NCBI GenBank assembly: GCA_949358305.1
Contig: OX442314.1
Location: forward strand, 37,049,211 to 37,113,210
Origin: Strigamia acuminata
Taxonomy: Eukaryota > Arthropoda > Chilopoda > Geophilomorpha > Linotaeniidae
DNA length: 64,000 bases
Direction of reading: 5' to 3'
Shown here: piece by piece, positions 40,878 to 51,330 of the stretch
Layout: each line of letters opens with the position of its first letter
How positions within the stretch are numbered: the stretch's first letter is position 1
Position numbers and translations under genes: made by a program
Notes under the pieces: generated by a model
Seen by the model: the letters and a program-made list of their open reading frames with translations, nothing else
Told to the model about the DNA's origin: nothing
Database searches by the model: none

Positions 40878-43208
40878 ATGGAAGAGGACATGGAGGATGC
40901 GCTATTTGATGACATTTCATCCACAGAGCCAGATCCTCGCGTGGTTTTTTCCACAGAACCTGAAATCGATCATGTTAACGTTGCTTTAAAGACAGGAAAG
41001 AGTATTACTCCCCTGCCTTACTTCAAAGCAACACTAAACGGCTTAAAAGTCACCGCTCTGATGGATACTGGGGCAACCCATAGGTACATCAGCGGAGGAA
41101 TGCTTAAAAAGCTAAACCTCTTGCACTTTATGACTCCATTTTTAGAAAATCGAGTTGTATACACTGGCGATAGACCAACACGTCCAATCGGAACAATCAC
41201 ATTGCCACTCAAGTGGCGGGGTGGTGAAATCCCTGTGACATTTACTGTTCTTCCATCAGCTTCCAAATTTATATTATTAGGTTGCTCTTGGATTATCGAA
41301 AATAGGATTGTTCTCAATCTAACAGATCGAGAATATTTCTTTCTTGATTTTCCACATGACACATTTCCCTTCGACGACCCACCATCGCCTGAAGAACTTG
41401 GAAATGCAATAATGGATCGATGGGATGCTTTGGTTGCAGAATCAAAGTCACCTTCTGTCTCCACGGCTGATTTGAGCCAGAGACTGTTAGCAAAAAGCAA
41501 TTTGTCACCAAGGCAGAGATCTCAAATCTTAACTCTTGTAGAAAAATACAGACATGTGTTTAGTGACAAAGCTGGCTGCCACCCCACGTTGGAACATCCA
41601 ATTCCGACTGGAGATGCACCTTCATTTCGATGCAAAGACCGACCAATGAATCCCAAGAAAGCTGAGATTTATCGCGAATTGGTTGCTGAATTGCTGAGAG
41701 ATGGTTGGGCCGAACCTTGCGAGGGGAGTTATAAAAATCCCCCCGTGATTGTTGCAAAGAAAGACGGAGGGTACCGCCTCTGTATTGACTTTCGCTGGCT
41801 AAATAAGATCACAATTGAGGACGTCTACCAGATGCCCTCAATTTCTATGATTTTGGCCTGTTTAGGTGGAAAAAAGTTCTTTTCTACTTTGGATTTAACT
41901 AAAGGTTATTACCAAATAAAACTTAAATCAAGTGACAAGAAGAAAACTGCTTTTTCTACTTCTGATGGAACATACCAATTTACTCGTATGCCCTTCGGAC
42001 TGTGCAATGCACCCAGTGCATTTCAAAGAATGATGGATCAAGTTCTTGGAACTGCACAACACAAGTGGGCACTCGCTTACCTCGATGATATTATCATTTT
42101 TAGCGACTCATTTGAAGAACACCTTCAGCATTTAGATGACATATTGTCAAAATTAGATAAAAACAAATTGACAGCGAGTCCGTCAAAGTCATTTATTTGC
42201 CCTGAAGAATTAAACTTTCTTGGTTTCACGATGTCAAATGGGGGTTATAGCCCAAACAACGACAAAGTGGAAGCAATTTTAAATTATCCGACCCCTTCCA
42301 GTATAAAACAGCTTCAGCGTTTTATTGGGATGGTGGGTTTCTATGCTGCTCTAATTCCAAAACTGAGTATTACTCAAAAACCATTTTTTGCCCTTTTAAA
42401 GAAAGATACAAAATGGGAATGGTCTGAAGAGTGCAATGTTGCTTTCGAATATCTGAAAAACCAGCTTGCAAAAGGAATTGTGCTACCTCTGCCTGATTTC
42501 GCTCGCAACTTTACCATCCATACAGATGCTAGTGGCGGCGGGCTCGGTGCAGTCCTCATGCAACTGGATGACCATGGTGCTTTAAGACCAGTTGCGTACG
42601 CCAGCAGAACTCTGCAAGGCGCGGAAAACAACTACAGCACCACTGATTTGGAATGTTTAGCTGTGGTTTGGGCTGTTGATAAGTTCAAACCATACATTGA
42701 ATATTCTGAGTACCAAGTTGAGACTGACCATCATGCTCTGAGATTTCTCATGACAATGGAAAACCCAGCTGGAAGACTGGCTAGGTGGGCAATGAAATTG
42801 CAGAATGAAAATTTCACCATCAAGTACCGAAAAGGCACCGACAATCAAGTCGCGGATGCCTTATCCAGAGTCTCTCTTGATAATGGCAATCCGTTAGAAG
42901 GAAAAGCAACTCTAACAGAGATTATAGAGCCTGTTGCTCTAGCTTATCTCACAAATGAGACCGATTACCCGATGTCTTTCGAGAACATTATATTACAGCA
43001 GCGTGCAGATAAACATCTTTCAAAACTAATCGAATGGTTGGAATTGGATGATGGACAACCTCGACCAGAACTTCCTAAGTTCTTGGAAGAAAGGCAGTAC
43101 GACTGCACACTCACTAGAAAAGGAATGCTTATTATTTATGCACCCTTTAAAACTGATTTCGAGAAATCACGTTTTACCGATCCGATATCGGGATTGACCG
43201 CTAGGTGA
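40878..43208 (+). pseudogene. Gypsy A Pol, integrase deleted
   Basis: From ATG 40878 (MEEDMEDALF) the frame carries protease (LMDTGATHRY, about 63-66), RT (LDLTKGYYQIKL, YLDD about 401), RNase H (HTDASGGGLGAVL, about 549) and the connection domain. It then breaks at 43158 after APFKTDF, and the last 15 or so codons are read from DNA that lies beyond the pol stop in element B. Comparison with B shows a 1379 bp deletion with GAA/TTC microhomology at the join. The whole integrase is gone. The pol frame is open upstream of the ATG through the Gag stop, in -1 relative to gag, so frameshifting or reinitiation are both possible. Elsewhere the protein matches B Pol with no difference I could see. Confidence 0.93.
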
Positions 43209-43418
43209 CACTTCAAATCGGGAGACCCATTTGGACCAATCACAGACTGTTTACAAAACATCTGCGGTCCATACGCCAATTAAACGTTCGCGAAACGTCT
43301 TCCGGTTCTATACTTAGCCACCACCATTCGTTGTCCAAATCACTTATTCGCTGCGATCGCCACTGACCAGTCGTGTGGAACTTCTCTGGAAAATCGAAAC
43401 GAAAAGATTGGAAAAACG

Positions 43419-44693
43419 ATGGAAAATCACCGAAACAACGAATGGGTTCAGTGCCCAATCTGTAACGGCTTCGGCTACATCACGCTGTGGAATCTATCGC
43501 GGATCCCGTGCATGAACTGCGGCGGAGACGAAATCGTTCTGGCGGACCAACCACTCGAGGAATGGTTCGTCATGTTCATGACGCTGCCCGGTCAGCCGAT
43601 TCCACAACATCACCGACAAATTAACTGGATGCGCGTCCGATCGCGCACAGACCGCGAAAGGGAAGTCGCAGACAGGGAACAAGCGAGTGCGGCGAATGCC
43701 ACACCGACGGAACCCCCAAAGAAAAGACAGAAAACGGCAACAAAGAGCGTACGCTCTCAACCGCCGCCGACTGCCTCTACCAATATTTCTACGAAGAAAC
43801 CCGCAGCGACGACGTCGCAGAAGGTTCTTCGTCCGCCACATAAGCCATTTGTGCTTAAAAAGAAGGCTGCCGAGGAGACAAAAGCGACCGTACAAGGTAT
43901 CGTCGCCCCAACTCCTCACCAACCACCGACCGCCCGTCCAAACATTTCGGAGAAACTGCTGGAAATGCGACGGCTCGTGGCGATCGAAAATCCCACGTTG
44001 AGTGAACGAAGCGTGAATACCGAAGCAAAAATTCGGTACAGAGCGAAAAAACACGCGGACCATAAGGACCGAATGGCAAAAAGAGACGCCGAGAAAGCGG
44101 CTCATCAGCAATTGACTGCGCCATCGGCCACAATCACATCGAATGCGCCACGCGCACTCGTTAAGAAAATCCCAGCTCAAACGGAAAAAACTCCCGATGA
44201 GCTACGAACAGCTTGGGCGGGACAGTACGGTCCTCAACCGATCCAAGGTATTGTGAGCCTGATCCCGACCAAAGCCACGGCGGCCGCAATCGCTTTTCCA
44301 GCGGCCTGCCAACTACCGCAAACGGCACAAACGATGTTTGGTGCCAATACAGCAGCGACGCCGGCTGTCATTATGCCGCCGATGGTTGGAGAACGCCCGA
44401 CGAACGTCGTGTTCCAGGGATTCGCGGATCCTCCACCAGTTTGCGGCAACAATGTAGTCACCGCCGAAGCAACGATCGAGACCGCGATGCAAATTGACAA
44501 CGCATCGAACGAGGAGTCGCACACGCCGCCACCACCACCGCCAGTCGTTCCCGAGCCCAAAGCTACCACCGTGAAAAAGAAGTCGAATAAGAAGTCACGC
44601 AAGAAGCTAGCAGAAGAATTCGTCGACGACAAAACTGAAGAAGAGCCAAAAAACGACGATACGCCACCCACTCCGGGGAAATCGCTGCAGTGA
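43419..44693 (+). CDS. Gypsy A third ORF: zinc-ribbon, low-complexity nuclear-type protein
   Basis: A 424-residue frame with its own ATG 210 bp beyond the pol stop, in the position of env. The N-terminus has a four-cysteine site CPICNGFGYI and CMNCGGDEI (residues 12-35), spaced like half of a DnaJ-type zinc region or a zinc ribbon. A short conserved-looking hydrophobic block follows (EEWFVMFMTLPGQPIP). The remaining 350 residues are Ala/Pro/Thr/Lys-rich with basic patches PPKKRQKTATK and KKKSNKKSRKKL, typical of nuclear import signals, and a poly-Pro run. There is no signal peptide or membrane segment, so it is not an envelope protein. The B copy is 421 aa with ten substitutions and one 3-residue deletion, yet stays open. 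Possible roles include nucleic-acid binding or nuclear delivery; none is shown. Confidence 0.8.
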   Translation: MENHRNNEWVQCPICNGFGYITLWNLSRIPCMNCGGDEIVLADQPLEEWFVMFMTLPGQPIPQHHRQINWMRVRSRTDREREVADREQASAANATPTEPPKKRQKTATKSVRSQPPPTASTNISTKKPAATTSQKVLRPPHKPFVLKKKAAEETKATVQGIVAPTPHQPPTARPNISEKLLEMRRLVAIENPTLSERSVNTEAKIRYRAKKHADHKDRMAKRDAEKAAHQQLTAPSATITSNAPRALVKKIPAQTEKTPDELRTAWAGQYGPQPIQGIVSLIPTKATAAAIAFPAACQLPQTAQTMFGANTAATPAVIMPPMVGERPTNVVFQGFADPPPVCGNNVVTAEATIETAMQIDNASNEESHTPPPPPPVVPEPKATTVKKKSNKKSRKKLAEEFVDDKTEEEPKNDDTPPTPGKSLQ

Positions 44694-44988
44694 AGTTTTC
44701 GCCGTCGTTTTAAAGGAGATTTTGGCCAAGCCTATTAAGACTTTTATAGTGCCAGAAATAATTTTTTTTTTATTGTCAAAACAAGTTTTTTTATTATTAT
44801 TCCAAAGTGTTAAAATTAGCATACTTACCTTTTAAATGTTAAATGGATTCAATAACTACAAATGTTAGATTTTAAAGTTCAAAAAGTGTTTTTTATTCAT
44901 ATATATTTTTAAATTACAAGTGTTATTTTACATTTTTATTTTTCAATAGTGTTTAAATTGTACAAGTTTTCCATCCTGGGGGTAAGTG
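44694..44988 (+). other. Gypsy A 3' spacer, left part
   Basis: AT-rich non-coding sequence after the third ORF. It ends GGGGTAAGTG, where element B is inserted. The spacer continues at 55780. AGTG at 44985-44988 is one copy of the B target duplication. Confidence 0.85.
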
Positions 44989-45611
44989 TGTGAGTGTTCG
45001 GACGGACGCCACGTGGTCGGGGGAGAGCCACGGAGGCGCTGGACGCAACACACACGATAAAACAAACCACGAAATACACGGAGACACAATATAGTTTTAG
45101 TTATGGCTTTATTGGATGTCTAGGGGTATGATTGTAGTGTCCCATAGTGTATTTCCCAAGGCGGCGGTTCCTTCGAACCGTCCCTAATCAGACCGCGTGG
45201 CACGGCGGCCATCGGCCGCCATGACACACGAGGTCGGTAATCGGTTTTGGGCCACGCCGCCGAAGTTACGGTTAACGTCCGGCGGACGTGGCGCAACTGG
45301 ACGCTCAGGTCCCGGCGGGCGACAACGTCGCCACGCCGATAGTTCGGGTTATCTTTGCAGCCAGTTTCGGAGGCGGTCGCGATGCGACCGTTCGCCTTGC
45401 TGGTTGATCAACAACTCTCTTGTCCCTACGGGGACCAACCACTTCCGGAAGGGCGACTTCCGGGGCCCGATCCTGCTTGACCAAAGGCCCGCAGCTCCAC
45501 CTGGTTGCGGGGGACCGCAACAGGCTGCGCGAGATACGAGAGGCGCTGGAGCTGCGCCAAGTGCATTGCCGTTGCAGTGCAGCGACCCGTGCGCAGGGGC
45601 AGCTGGTCACA
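44989..45611 (-). repeat. Gypsy B 3' LTR (623 bp)
   Basis: Identical by eye to 55157-55779. Both B LTRs share a C next to the AATAAA (CATCCAATAAAG on the minus strand) where both A LTRs have T, so A and B come from separate source copies. Confidence 0.95.
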
Positions 45612-45624
45612 TTTCCCCCCCCTG
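45612..45624 (-). other. Gypsy B polypurine tract
   Basis: Minus strand CAGGGGGGGGAAA immediately before the 3' LTR; plus-strand synthesis primer. Element A has the same tract with one more G at 55970-55982. Confidence 0.85.
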
Positions 45625-46109
45625 GAAAAAGGTAAGTACGAGGGGGTACAACGCAATCACTGAAGTGGTTGTTGAAAGTTAACACATCGCATTACTTTTC
45701 TTTTTTCAGATTATCAGATGACCATATTTCGGACGAGCCATCAGCTAGAACGAAGATCACCGGTAGGAATGCACTTGGGAAAATAACAACACTACAAAGG
45801 AACACACACACACTTACCCCCAGGATGGAAAACTTGTACAATTTAAACACTATTGAAAAATAAAAATGTAAAATAACACTTGTAATTTAAAAATATATAT
45901 GAATAAAAAACACTTTTTGAACTTTAAAATCTAACATTTGTAGTTATTGAATCCATTTAACATTAAAAGGTAAGTATGCTAATTTTAACACTTTGGAATA
46001 ATTAATAATAAAAAAAAACTTGTTTTGACAATAAAAAAAAATTATTTCTGGCACTATAAAAGTCTTAACAGGCTTGGCCAAAATCTCCTTTAAAACGGCG
46101 GCGAAAACT
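45625..46109 (-). other. Gypsy B 3' spacer
   Basis: Non-coding spacer between third ORF and polypurine tract. Includes a (CA)n run at the site equivalent to where B entered A. Confidence 0.8.
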
Positions 46110-47375
46110 TCACTGCAGCGATTTCCCAGGTGTGGGTGGCGTATCGTCGGTTTTTGGCTCTTCTTCAGTTTTGTCGTCGACGAATTCTTCTGCTAGCTTC
46201 TTGCGTGACTTCTTATTCGACTTCTTTTTCACGGCGGTAGCTTTGGGCTCGGGAACGACTGGCGGTGGTGGTGGCGGCGTGTGCGACTCCTCGTTCGGTG
46301 CGCCGTCAATCTGCATCGCGGTCTCGATCGTTGCTTCGGTGGCGACTACATTGTTGTCGCAAACTGGTGGAGGATCCGCGAATCCCTGGAACACGACGTT
46401 CGTCGGGCGTTCTCCAACCATCGGCGGCATAATGACAGCCGGCGTCGCCGCTGTATTGGCACCAAACATCGTTTGCGGTAGTTGGCAGGCTGCTGGAAAA
46501 GCGATTGCGGCCGCCGTGGCTTTGGTCGGGATCAGGTTCACAATACCTTGGATTGGTTGAGGACCGTACTGTCCCGCCCAAGCTGTTCGTAGCTCATCGG
46601 GAGTTTTTTCCGTTTGAGCTGGGATTTTCTTAACGAGTGCGCGTGGCGCATTCGATGTGATTGTGGCCGATGGCGCAGTCAATTGCTGATGAGCCGCTTT
46701 CTCGGCGTCTCTTTTCGCCATTCGGTCCTTATGGTCCGCGTGTTTTTTCGCTCTGTACCGAATTTTTGCTTCGGTGTTCACGCTTCGTTCACTCAACGTA
46801 GGATTTTCGATCGCCACAAGTCGTCGCATTTCCAGCAATTTCTCCGAAATGTTTGGACGGGCGGTCGGTGGTTGGTGAGGAGTTGGGGCGACGGTACTTT
46901 GTACGGTCGCTTTTGTCTCCTCGGCAGCCTTCTTTTTAAGCACAAATGGCTTATGTGGCGGACGAAGAACCTTCTGCGACGTCGTCGCTGCGGGTTTCTT
47001 CGTAGAAATATTGGTAGAGGCAGTCGGCGGCGGTTGAGAGCGTACGCTCTTTGTTGCCGTTTTCTGTCTTTTCTTTGGGGGTTCCGTCGGTGTGGCATTC
47101 GCCGCACTCGCTTGTTCCCTGTCTGCGACTTCCCTTTCGCGGTCTGTGCGCGATCGGACGCGCATCCAGTTAATTTGTCGGTGATGTTGTGGAATCGGCT
47201 GACCGGGCAGCGTCATGAACATGACGAACCATTCCTCGAGTGGTTGGTCCGCCAGAACGATTTCGTCTCCGCCGCAGTTCATGCACGGGATCCGCGATAG
47301 ATTCCACAGCGTGATGTAGCCGAAGCCGTTACAGATTGGGCACTGAACCCATTCGTTGTTTCGGTGATTTTCCAT
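46110..47375 (-). CDS. Gypsy B third ORF: zinc-ribbon, low-complexity nuclear-type protein
   Basis: 421 residues from ATG 47375 (MENHRNNEWVQCPICNG). The first 155 residues, which hold the zinc site, the hydrophobic block and the first basic patch, are the same as in A. All ten substitutions and the missing TAQ lie in the rest. Several nearby synonymous changes are visible too, so this part of the element is more diverged between A and B than gag or the protease-RT part of pol. No membrane segment. Function unknown; see the A copy for domain layout. A 221 bp gap separates it from the pol stop at 47597. Confidence 0.8.
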   Translation of the reverse strand: MENHRNNEWVQCPICNGFGYITLWNLSRIPCMNCGGDEIVLADQPLEEWFVMFMTLPGQPIPQHHRQINWMRVRSRTDREREVADREQASAANATPTEPPKKRQKTATKSVRSQPPPTASTNISTKKPAATTSQKVLRPPHKPFVLKKKAAEETKATVQSTVAPTPHQPPTARPNISEKLLEMRRLVAIENPTLSERSVNTEAKIRYRAKKHADHKDRMAKRDAEKAAHQQLTAPSATITSNAPRALVKKIPAQTEKTPDELRTAWAGQYGPQPIQGIVNLIPTKATAAAIAFPAACQLPQTMFGANTAATPAVIMPPMVGERPTNVVFQGFADPPPVCDNNVVATEATIETAMQIDGAPNEESHTPPPPPPVVPEPKATAVKKKSNKKSRKKLAEEFVDDKTEEEPKTDDTPPTPGKSLQ

Positions 47376-47596
47376 CGTTTTTCCAATCTTTTCGTTTCGA
47401 TTTTCCAGAGAAGTTCCACACGACTGGTCAGTGGCGATCGCAGCGAATAAGTGATTTGGACAACGAATGGTGGTGGCTAAGTATAGAACCGGAAGACGTT
47501 TCGCGAACGTTTAATTGGCGTATGGACCGCAGATGTTTTGTAAACAGTCTGTGATTGGTCCAAATGGGTCTCCCGATTTGAAGTGTCACCTAGCGG

Positions 47597-50500
47597 TCAA
47601 TCCCGATATCGGATCGGTAAAACGTGATTTCTCGAAGGTCTATTTGAGTCCGAATTTGGTTTTGGTCGAGCCGTCGTGGGTTTTTGTGAATCCACTTGTG
47701 GCAACAGCAAGGGTTTTATTCTTTTTGGTTTCCCAAAAGGTTTTACTGGTGTTGGCAACTTAGTTGCGATACCAGATTCCGTTGGTTGCACTGGAGTTGG
47801 CAATATTGTTGCTGTTCCAGTGTCCACAGGTTGGTTTTCAAGAACTTCTTCATCTTCCTTATCTAAAATGGGCCATTCAGCCTTTTCTTCTGAGGGGATG
47901 AATCTCCTGAGTTTTACAATGTTGTGTGTACCCCTCGCTTGCAAAGTTATTGGTTTCGCAAGGGCATACGCATTGTTGTTAAAGACTTTAGTTATTACAT
48001 AAGGTCCTTCAAAGCGATCCTCAAGGGACGCAGCATATCGATTAGCAGCATTGGACAATGGGTGGGTCTTTAGTAGAACCAAGTCTCCAATTTCGAACTT
48101 ATCGTCGCTGCGGTGTTGATCGTAGTAAGTTTTCTGTTTTGCTTGGGCCAGACTCTTATTTTTAAGAGCTGCAGCAATCAGAGTACGGTGTCTAGCGACT
48201 AGCATTCTGACAGCGTCGTAGGGCCTATTTGGGTCGAATGGGGTGTCATAAGACACATCTCGATTATCCCAAAATGGTCGCAATTCCCTGCCATACGTCA
48301 GCATTGCTGGTGTAAAACCGGTAGACACATTTGGGGCAGAATGCAAAGCAAAATTTATCTGGTCGATGCATCTGTCCCAGTGATCGTGCTCAAATGTAAA
48401 AATTCGAAGCATAATCTTGATATTCCTGTTTACGCGCTCAGTCAGGTTAGTCTGGGGATGGTAAGGCGTTGCTTTAATTGGCACAACCCCTGCATCGTCA
48501 CAGAGAGTCTGAAACACGTCAGAAATGAATTGGGGGCCATTATCGCTCAACATGAAACGGGGGCACCCATGACAGCTGAAAAATCGTTTTAAAATTGGTG
48601 CAATTGCAGTCATTTTGGCGGATCTCAGCGGTGTAGCTTCCATCCAGCCGGTGGCATAATCCACCACAACTAGAATGAAGCGATTTCTGTTCGAGGTTCT
48701 AGGTAATGGACCTATTAGATCGATTCCTATCTTCTCAAAACGACCAATTTTTGGAGAAGTTGGGACCATCAATCCCTTTGGTTTTCTCTGAATCGGTTTG
48801 CAGCGTTGGCAGCGATTGCAGCTTGCTACATGAAGTTTTACTTCTTTTTGCATGCCAGGCCAGAAATAAACTCTTTTCAATCGCTCTAGAGTTACTTCAA
48901 CTCCTCCGTGACCAGCCATCGGATGGTCGTGAATTAGTTGAAGTGCTGCGAGTTGCAGAGATGGTGGAATAAAGATTTTAAATCCAATTCCCAAATCCTC
49001 TTCCTCCACAAAGAAATCAGTTTTAAAGGGTGCATAAATAATAAGCATTCCTTTTCTAGTGAGTGTGCAGTCGTACTGCCTTTCTTCCAAGAACTTAGGA
49101 AGTTCTGGTCGAGGTTGTCCATCATCCAATTCCAACCATTCGATTAGTTTTGAAAGATGTTTATCTGCACGCTGCTGTAATATAATGTTCTCGAAAGACA
49201 TCGGGTAATCGGTCTCATTTGTGAGATAAGCTAGAGCAACAGGCTCTATAATCTCTGTTAGAGTTGCTTTTCCTTCTAACGGATTGCCATTATCAAGAGA
49301 GACTCTGGATAAGGCATCCGCGACTTGATTGTCGGTGCCTTTTCGGTACTTGATGGTGAAATTTTCATTCTGCAATTTCATTGCCCACCTAGCCAGTCTT
49401 CCAGCTGGGTTTTCCATTGTCATGAGAAATCTCAGAGCATGATGGTCAGTCTCAACTTGGTACTCAGAATATTCAATGTATGGTTTGAACTTATCAACAG
49501 CCCAAACCACAGCTAAACATTCCAAATCAGTGGTGCTGTAGTTGTTTTCCGCGCCTTGCAGAGTTCTGCTGGCGTACGCAACTGGTCTTAAAGCACCATG
49601 GTCATCCAGTTGCATGAGGACTGCACCGAGCCCGCCGCCACTAGCATCTGTATGGATGGTAAAGTTGCGAGCGAAATCAGGCAGAGGTAGCACAATTCCT
49701 TTTGCAAGCTGGTTTTTCAGATATTCGAAAGCAACATTGCACTCTTCAGACCATTCCCATTTTGTATCTTTCTTTAAAAGGGCAAAAAATGGTTTTTGAG
49801 TAATACTCAGTTTTGGAATTAGAGCAGCATAGAAACCCACCATCCCAATAAAACGCTGAAGCTGTTTTATACTGGAAGGGGTCGGATAATTTAAAATTGC
49901 TTCCACTTTGTCGTTGTTTGGGCTATAACCCCCATTTGACATCGTGAAACCAAGAAAGTTTAATTCTTCAGGGCAAATAAATGACTTTGACGGACTCGCT
50001 GTCAATTTGTTTTTATCTAATTTTGACAATATGTCATCTAAATGCTGAAGGTGTTCTTCAAATGAGTCGCTAAAAATGATAATATCATCGAGGTAAGCGA
50101 GTGCCCACTTGTGTTGTGCAGTTCCAAGAACTTGATCCATCATTCTTTGAAATGCACTGGGTGCATTGCACAGTCCGAAGGGCATACGAGTAAATTGGTA
50201 TGTTCCATCAGAAGTAGAAAAAGCAGTTTTCTTCTTGTCACTTGATTTAAGTTTTATTTGGTAATAACCTTTAGTTAAATCCAAAGTAGAAAAGAACTTT
50301 TTTCCACCTAAACAGGCCAAAATCATAGAAATTGAGGGCATCTGGTAGACGTCCTCAATTGTGATCTTATTTAGCCAGCGAAAGTCAATACAGAGGCGGT
50401 ACCCTCCGTCTTTCTTTGCAACAATCACGGGGGGATTTTTATAACTCCCCTCGCAAGGTTCGGCCCAACCATCTCTCAGCAATTCAGCAACCAATTCGCG

Positions 50501-51295
50501 ATAAATCTCAGCTTTCTTGGGATTCATTGGTCGGTCTTTGCATCGAAATGAAGGTGCATCTCCAGTCGGAATTGGATGTTCCAACGTGGGGTGGCAGCCA
50601 GCTTTGTCACTAAACACATGTCTGTATTTTTCTACAAGAGTTAAGATTTGAGATCTCTGCCTTGGTGACAAATTGCTTTTTGCTAACAGTCTCTGGCTCA
50701 AATCAGCCGTGGAGACAGAAGGTGACTTTGATTCTGCAACCAAAGCATCCCATCGATCCATTATTGCATTTCCAAGTTCTTCAGGCGATGGTGGGTCGTC
50801 GAAGGGAAATGTGTCATGTGGAAAATCAAGAAAGAAATATTCTCGATCTGTTAGATTGAGAACAATCCTATTTTCGATAATCCAAGAGCAACCTAATAAT
50901 ATAAATTTGGAAGCTGATGGAAGAACAGTAAATGTCACAGGGATTTCACCACCCCGCCACTTGAGTGGCAATGTGATTGTTCCGATTGGACGTGTTGGTC
51001 TATCGCCAGTGTATACAACTCGATTTTCTAAAAATGGAGTCATAAAGTGCAAGAGGTTTAGCTTTTTAAGCATTCCTCCGCTGATGTACCTATGGGTTGC
51101 CCCAGTATCCATCAGAGCGGTGACTTTTAAGCCGTTTAGTGTTGCTTTGAAGTAAGGCAGGGGAGTAATACTCTTTCCTGTCTTTAAAGCAACGTTAACA
51201 TGATCGATTTCAGGTTCTGTGGAAAAAACCACGCGAGGATCTGGCTCTGTGGATGAAATGTCATCAAATAGCGCATCCTCCATGTCTTCTTCCAT
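47597..51295 (-). CDS. Gypsy B Pol, complete
   Basis: 1232 residues from ATG 51295 (MEEDMEDALF). Protease DTGA about 63-66; RT with LDLTKGYYQIKL and YLDD about 401; RNase H TDASGGGLG about 549; integrase zinc site (HDHPMAGHGG, CNRCQRCK, about 790-825), core aspartates in GIDLIGPLP (about 857) and LSDNGPQF (about 917), and the glutamate in TNLTERVNRN (about 952). The C-terminal domain includes EIGDLVLLKTHPLSN and EGPYVITKV. There is no chromodomain. The PR-RT-RH-IN order is that of Metaviridae. The frame is -1 relative to gag and open upstream of its ATG past the Gag stop, so a -1 frameshift or reinitiation would produce it; no canonical slippery heptamer was identified at the gag end. Confidence 0.96.
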   Translation of the reverse strand: MEEDMEDALFDDISSTEPDPRVVFSTEPEIDHVNVALKTGKSITPLPYFKATLNGLKVTALMDTGATHRYISGGMLKKLNLLHFMTPFLENRVVYTGDRPTRPIGTITLPLKWRGGEIPVTFTVLPSASKFILLGCSWIIENRIVLNLTDREYFFLDFPHDTFPFDDPPSPEELGNAIMDRWDALVAESKSPSVSTADLSQRLLAKSNLSPRQRSQILTLVEKYRHVFSDKAGCHPTLEHPIPTGDAPSFRCKDRPMNPKKAEIYRELVAELLRDGWAEPCEGSYKNPPVIVAKKDGGYRLCIDFRWLNKITIEDVYQMPSISMILACLGGKKFFSTLDLTKGYYQIKLKSSDKKKTAFSTSDGTYQFTRMPFGLCNAPSAFQRMMDQVLGTAQHKWALAYLDDIIIFSDSFEEHLQHLDDILSKLDKNKLTASPSKSFICPEELNFLGFTMSNGGYSPNNDKVEAILNYPTPSSIKQLQRFIGMVGFYAALIPKLSITQKPFFALLKKDTKWEWSEECNVAFEYLKNQLAKGIVLPLPDFARNFTIHTDASGGGLGAVLMQLDDHGALRPVAYASRTLQGAENNYSTTDLECLAVVWAVDKFKPYIEYSEYQVETDHHALRFLMTMENPAGRLARWAMKLQNENFTIKYRKGTDNQVADALSRVSLDNGNPLEGKATLTEIIEPVALAYLTNETDYPMSFENIILQQRADKHLSKLIEWLELDDGQPRPELPKFLEERQYDCTLTRKGMLIIYAPFKTDFFVEEEDLGIGFKIFIPPSLQLAALQLIHDHPMAGHGGVEVTLERLKRVYFWPGMQKEVKLHVASCNRCQRCKPIQRKPKGLMVPTSPKIGRFEKIGIDLIGPLPRTSNRNRFILVVVDYATGWMEATPLRSAKMTAIAPILKRFFSCHGCPRFMLSDNGPQFISDVFQTLCDDAGVVPIKATPYHPQTNLTERVNRNIKIMLRIFTFEHDHWDRCIDQINFALHSAPNVSTGFTPAMLTYGRELRPFWDNRDVSYDTPFDPNRPYDAVRMLVARHRTLIAAALKNKSLAQAKQKTYYDQHRSDDKFEIGDLVLLKTHPLSNAANRYAASLEDRFEGPYVITKVFNNNAYALAKPITLQARGTHNIVKLRRFIPSEEKAEWPILDKEDEEVLENQPVDTGTATILPTPVQPTESGIATKLPTPVKPFGKPKRIKPLLLPQVDSQKPTTARPKPNSDSNRPSRNHVLPIRYRD

Positions 51296-51330
51296 TGGAA
51301 TCAACACAATAGTGAGAGCGCAGTCGTCAG

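Noticed and set aside
43419-44693. Third ORF as an envelope gene
   Set aside because: No signal peptide, membrane helix or cleavage site; basic and low-complexity instead.
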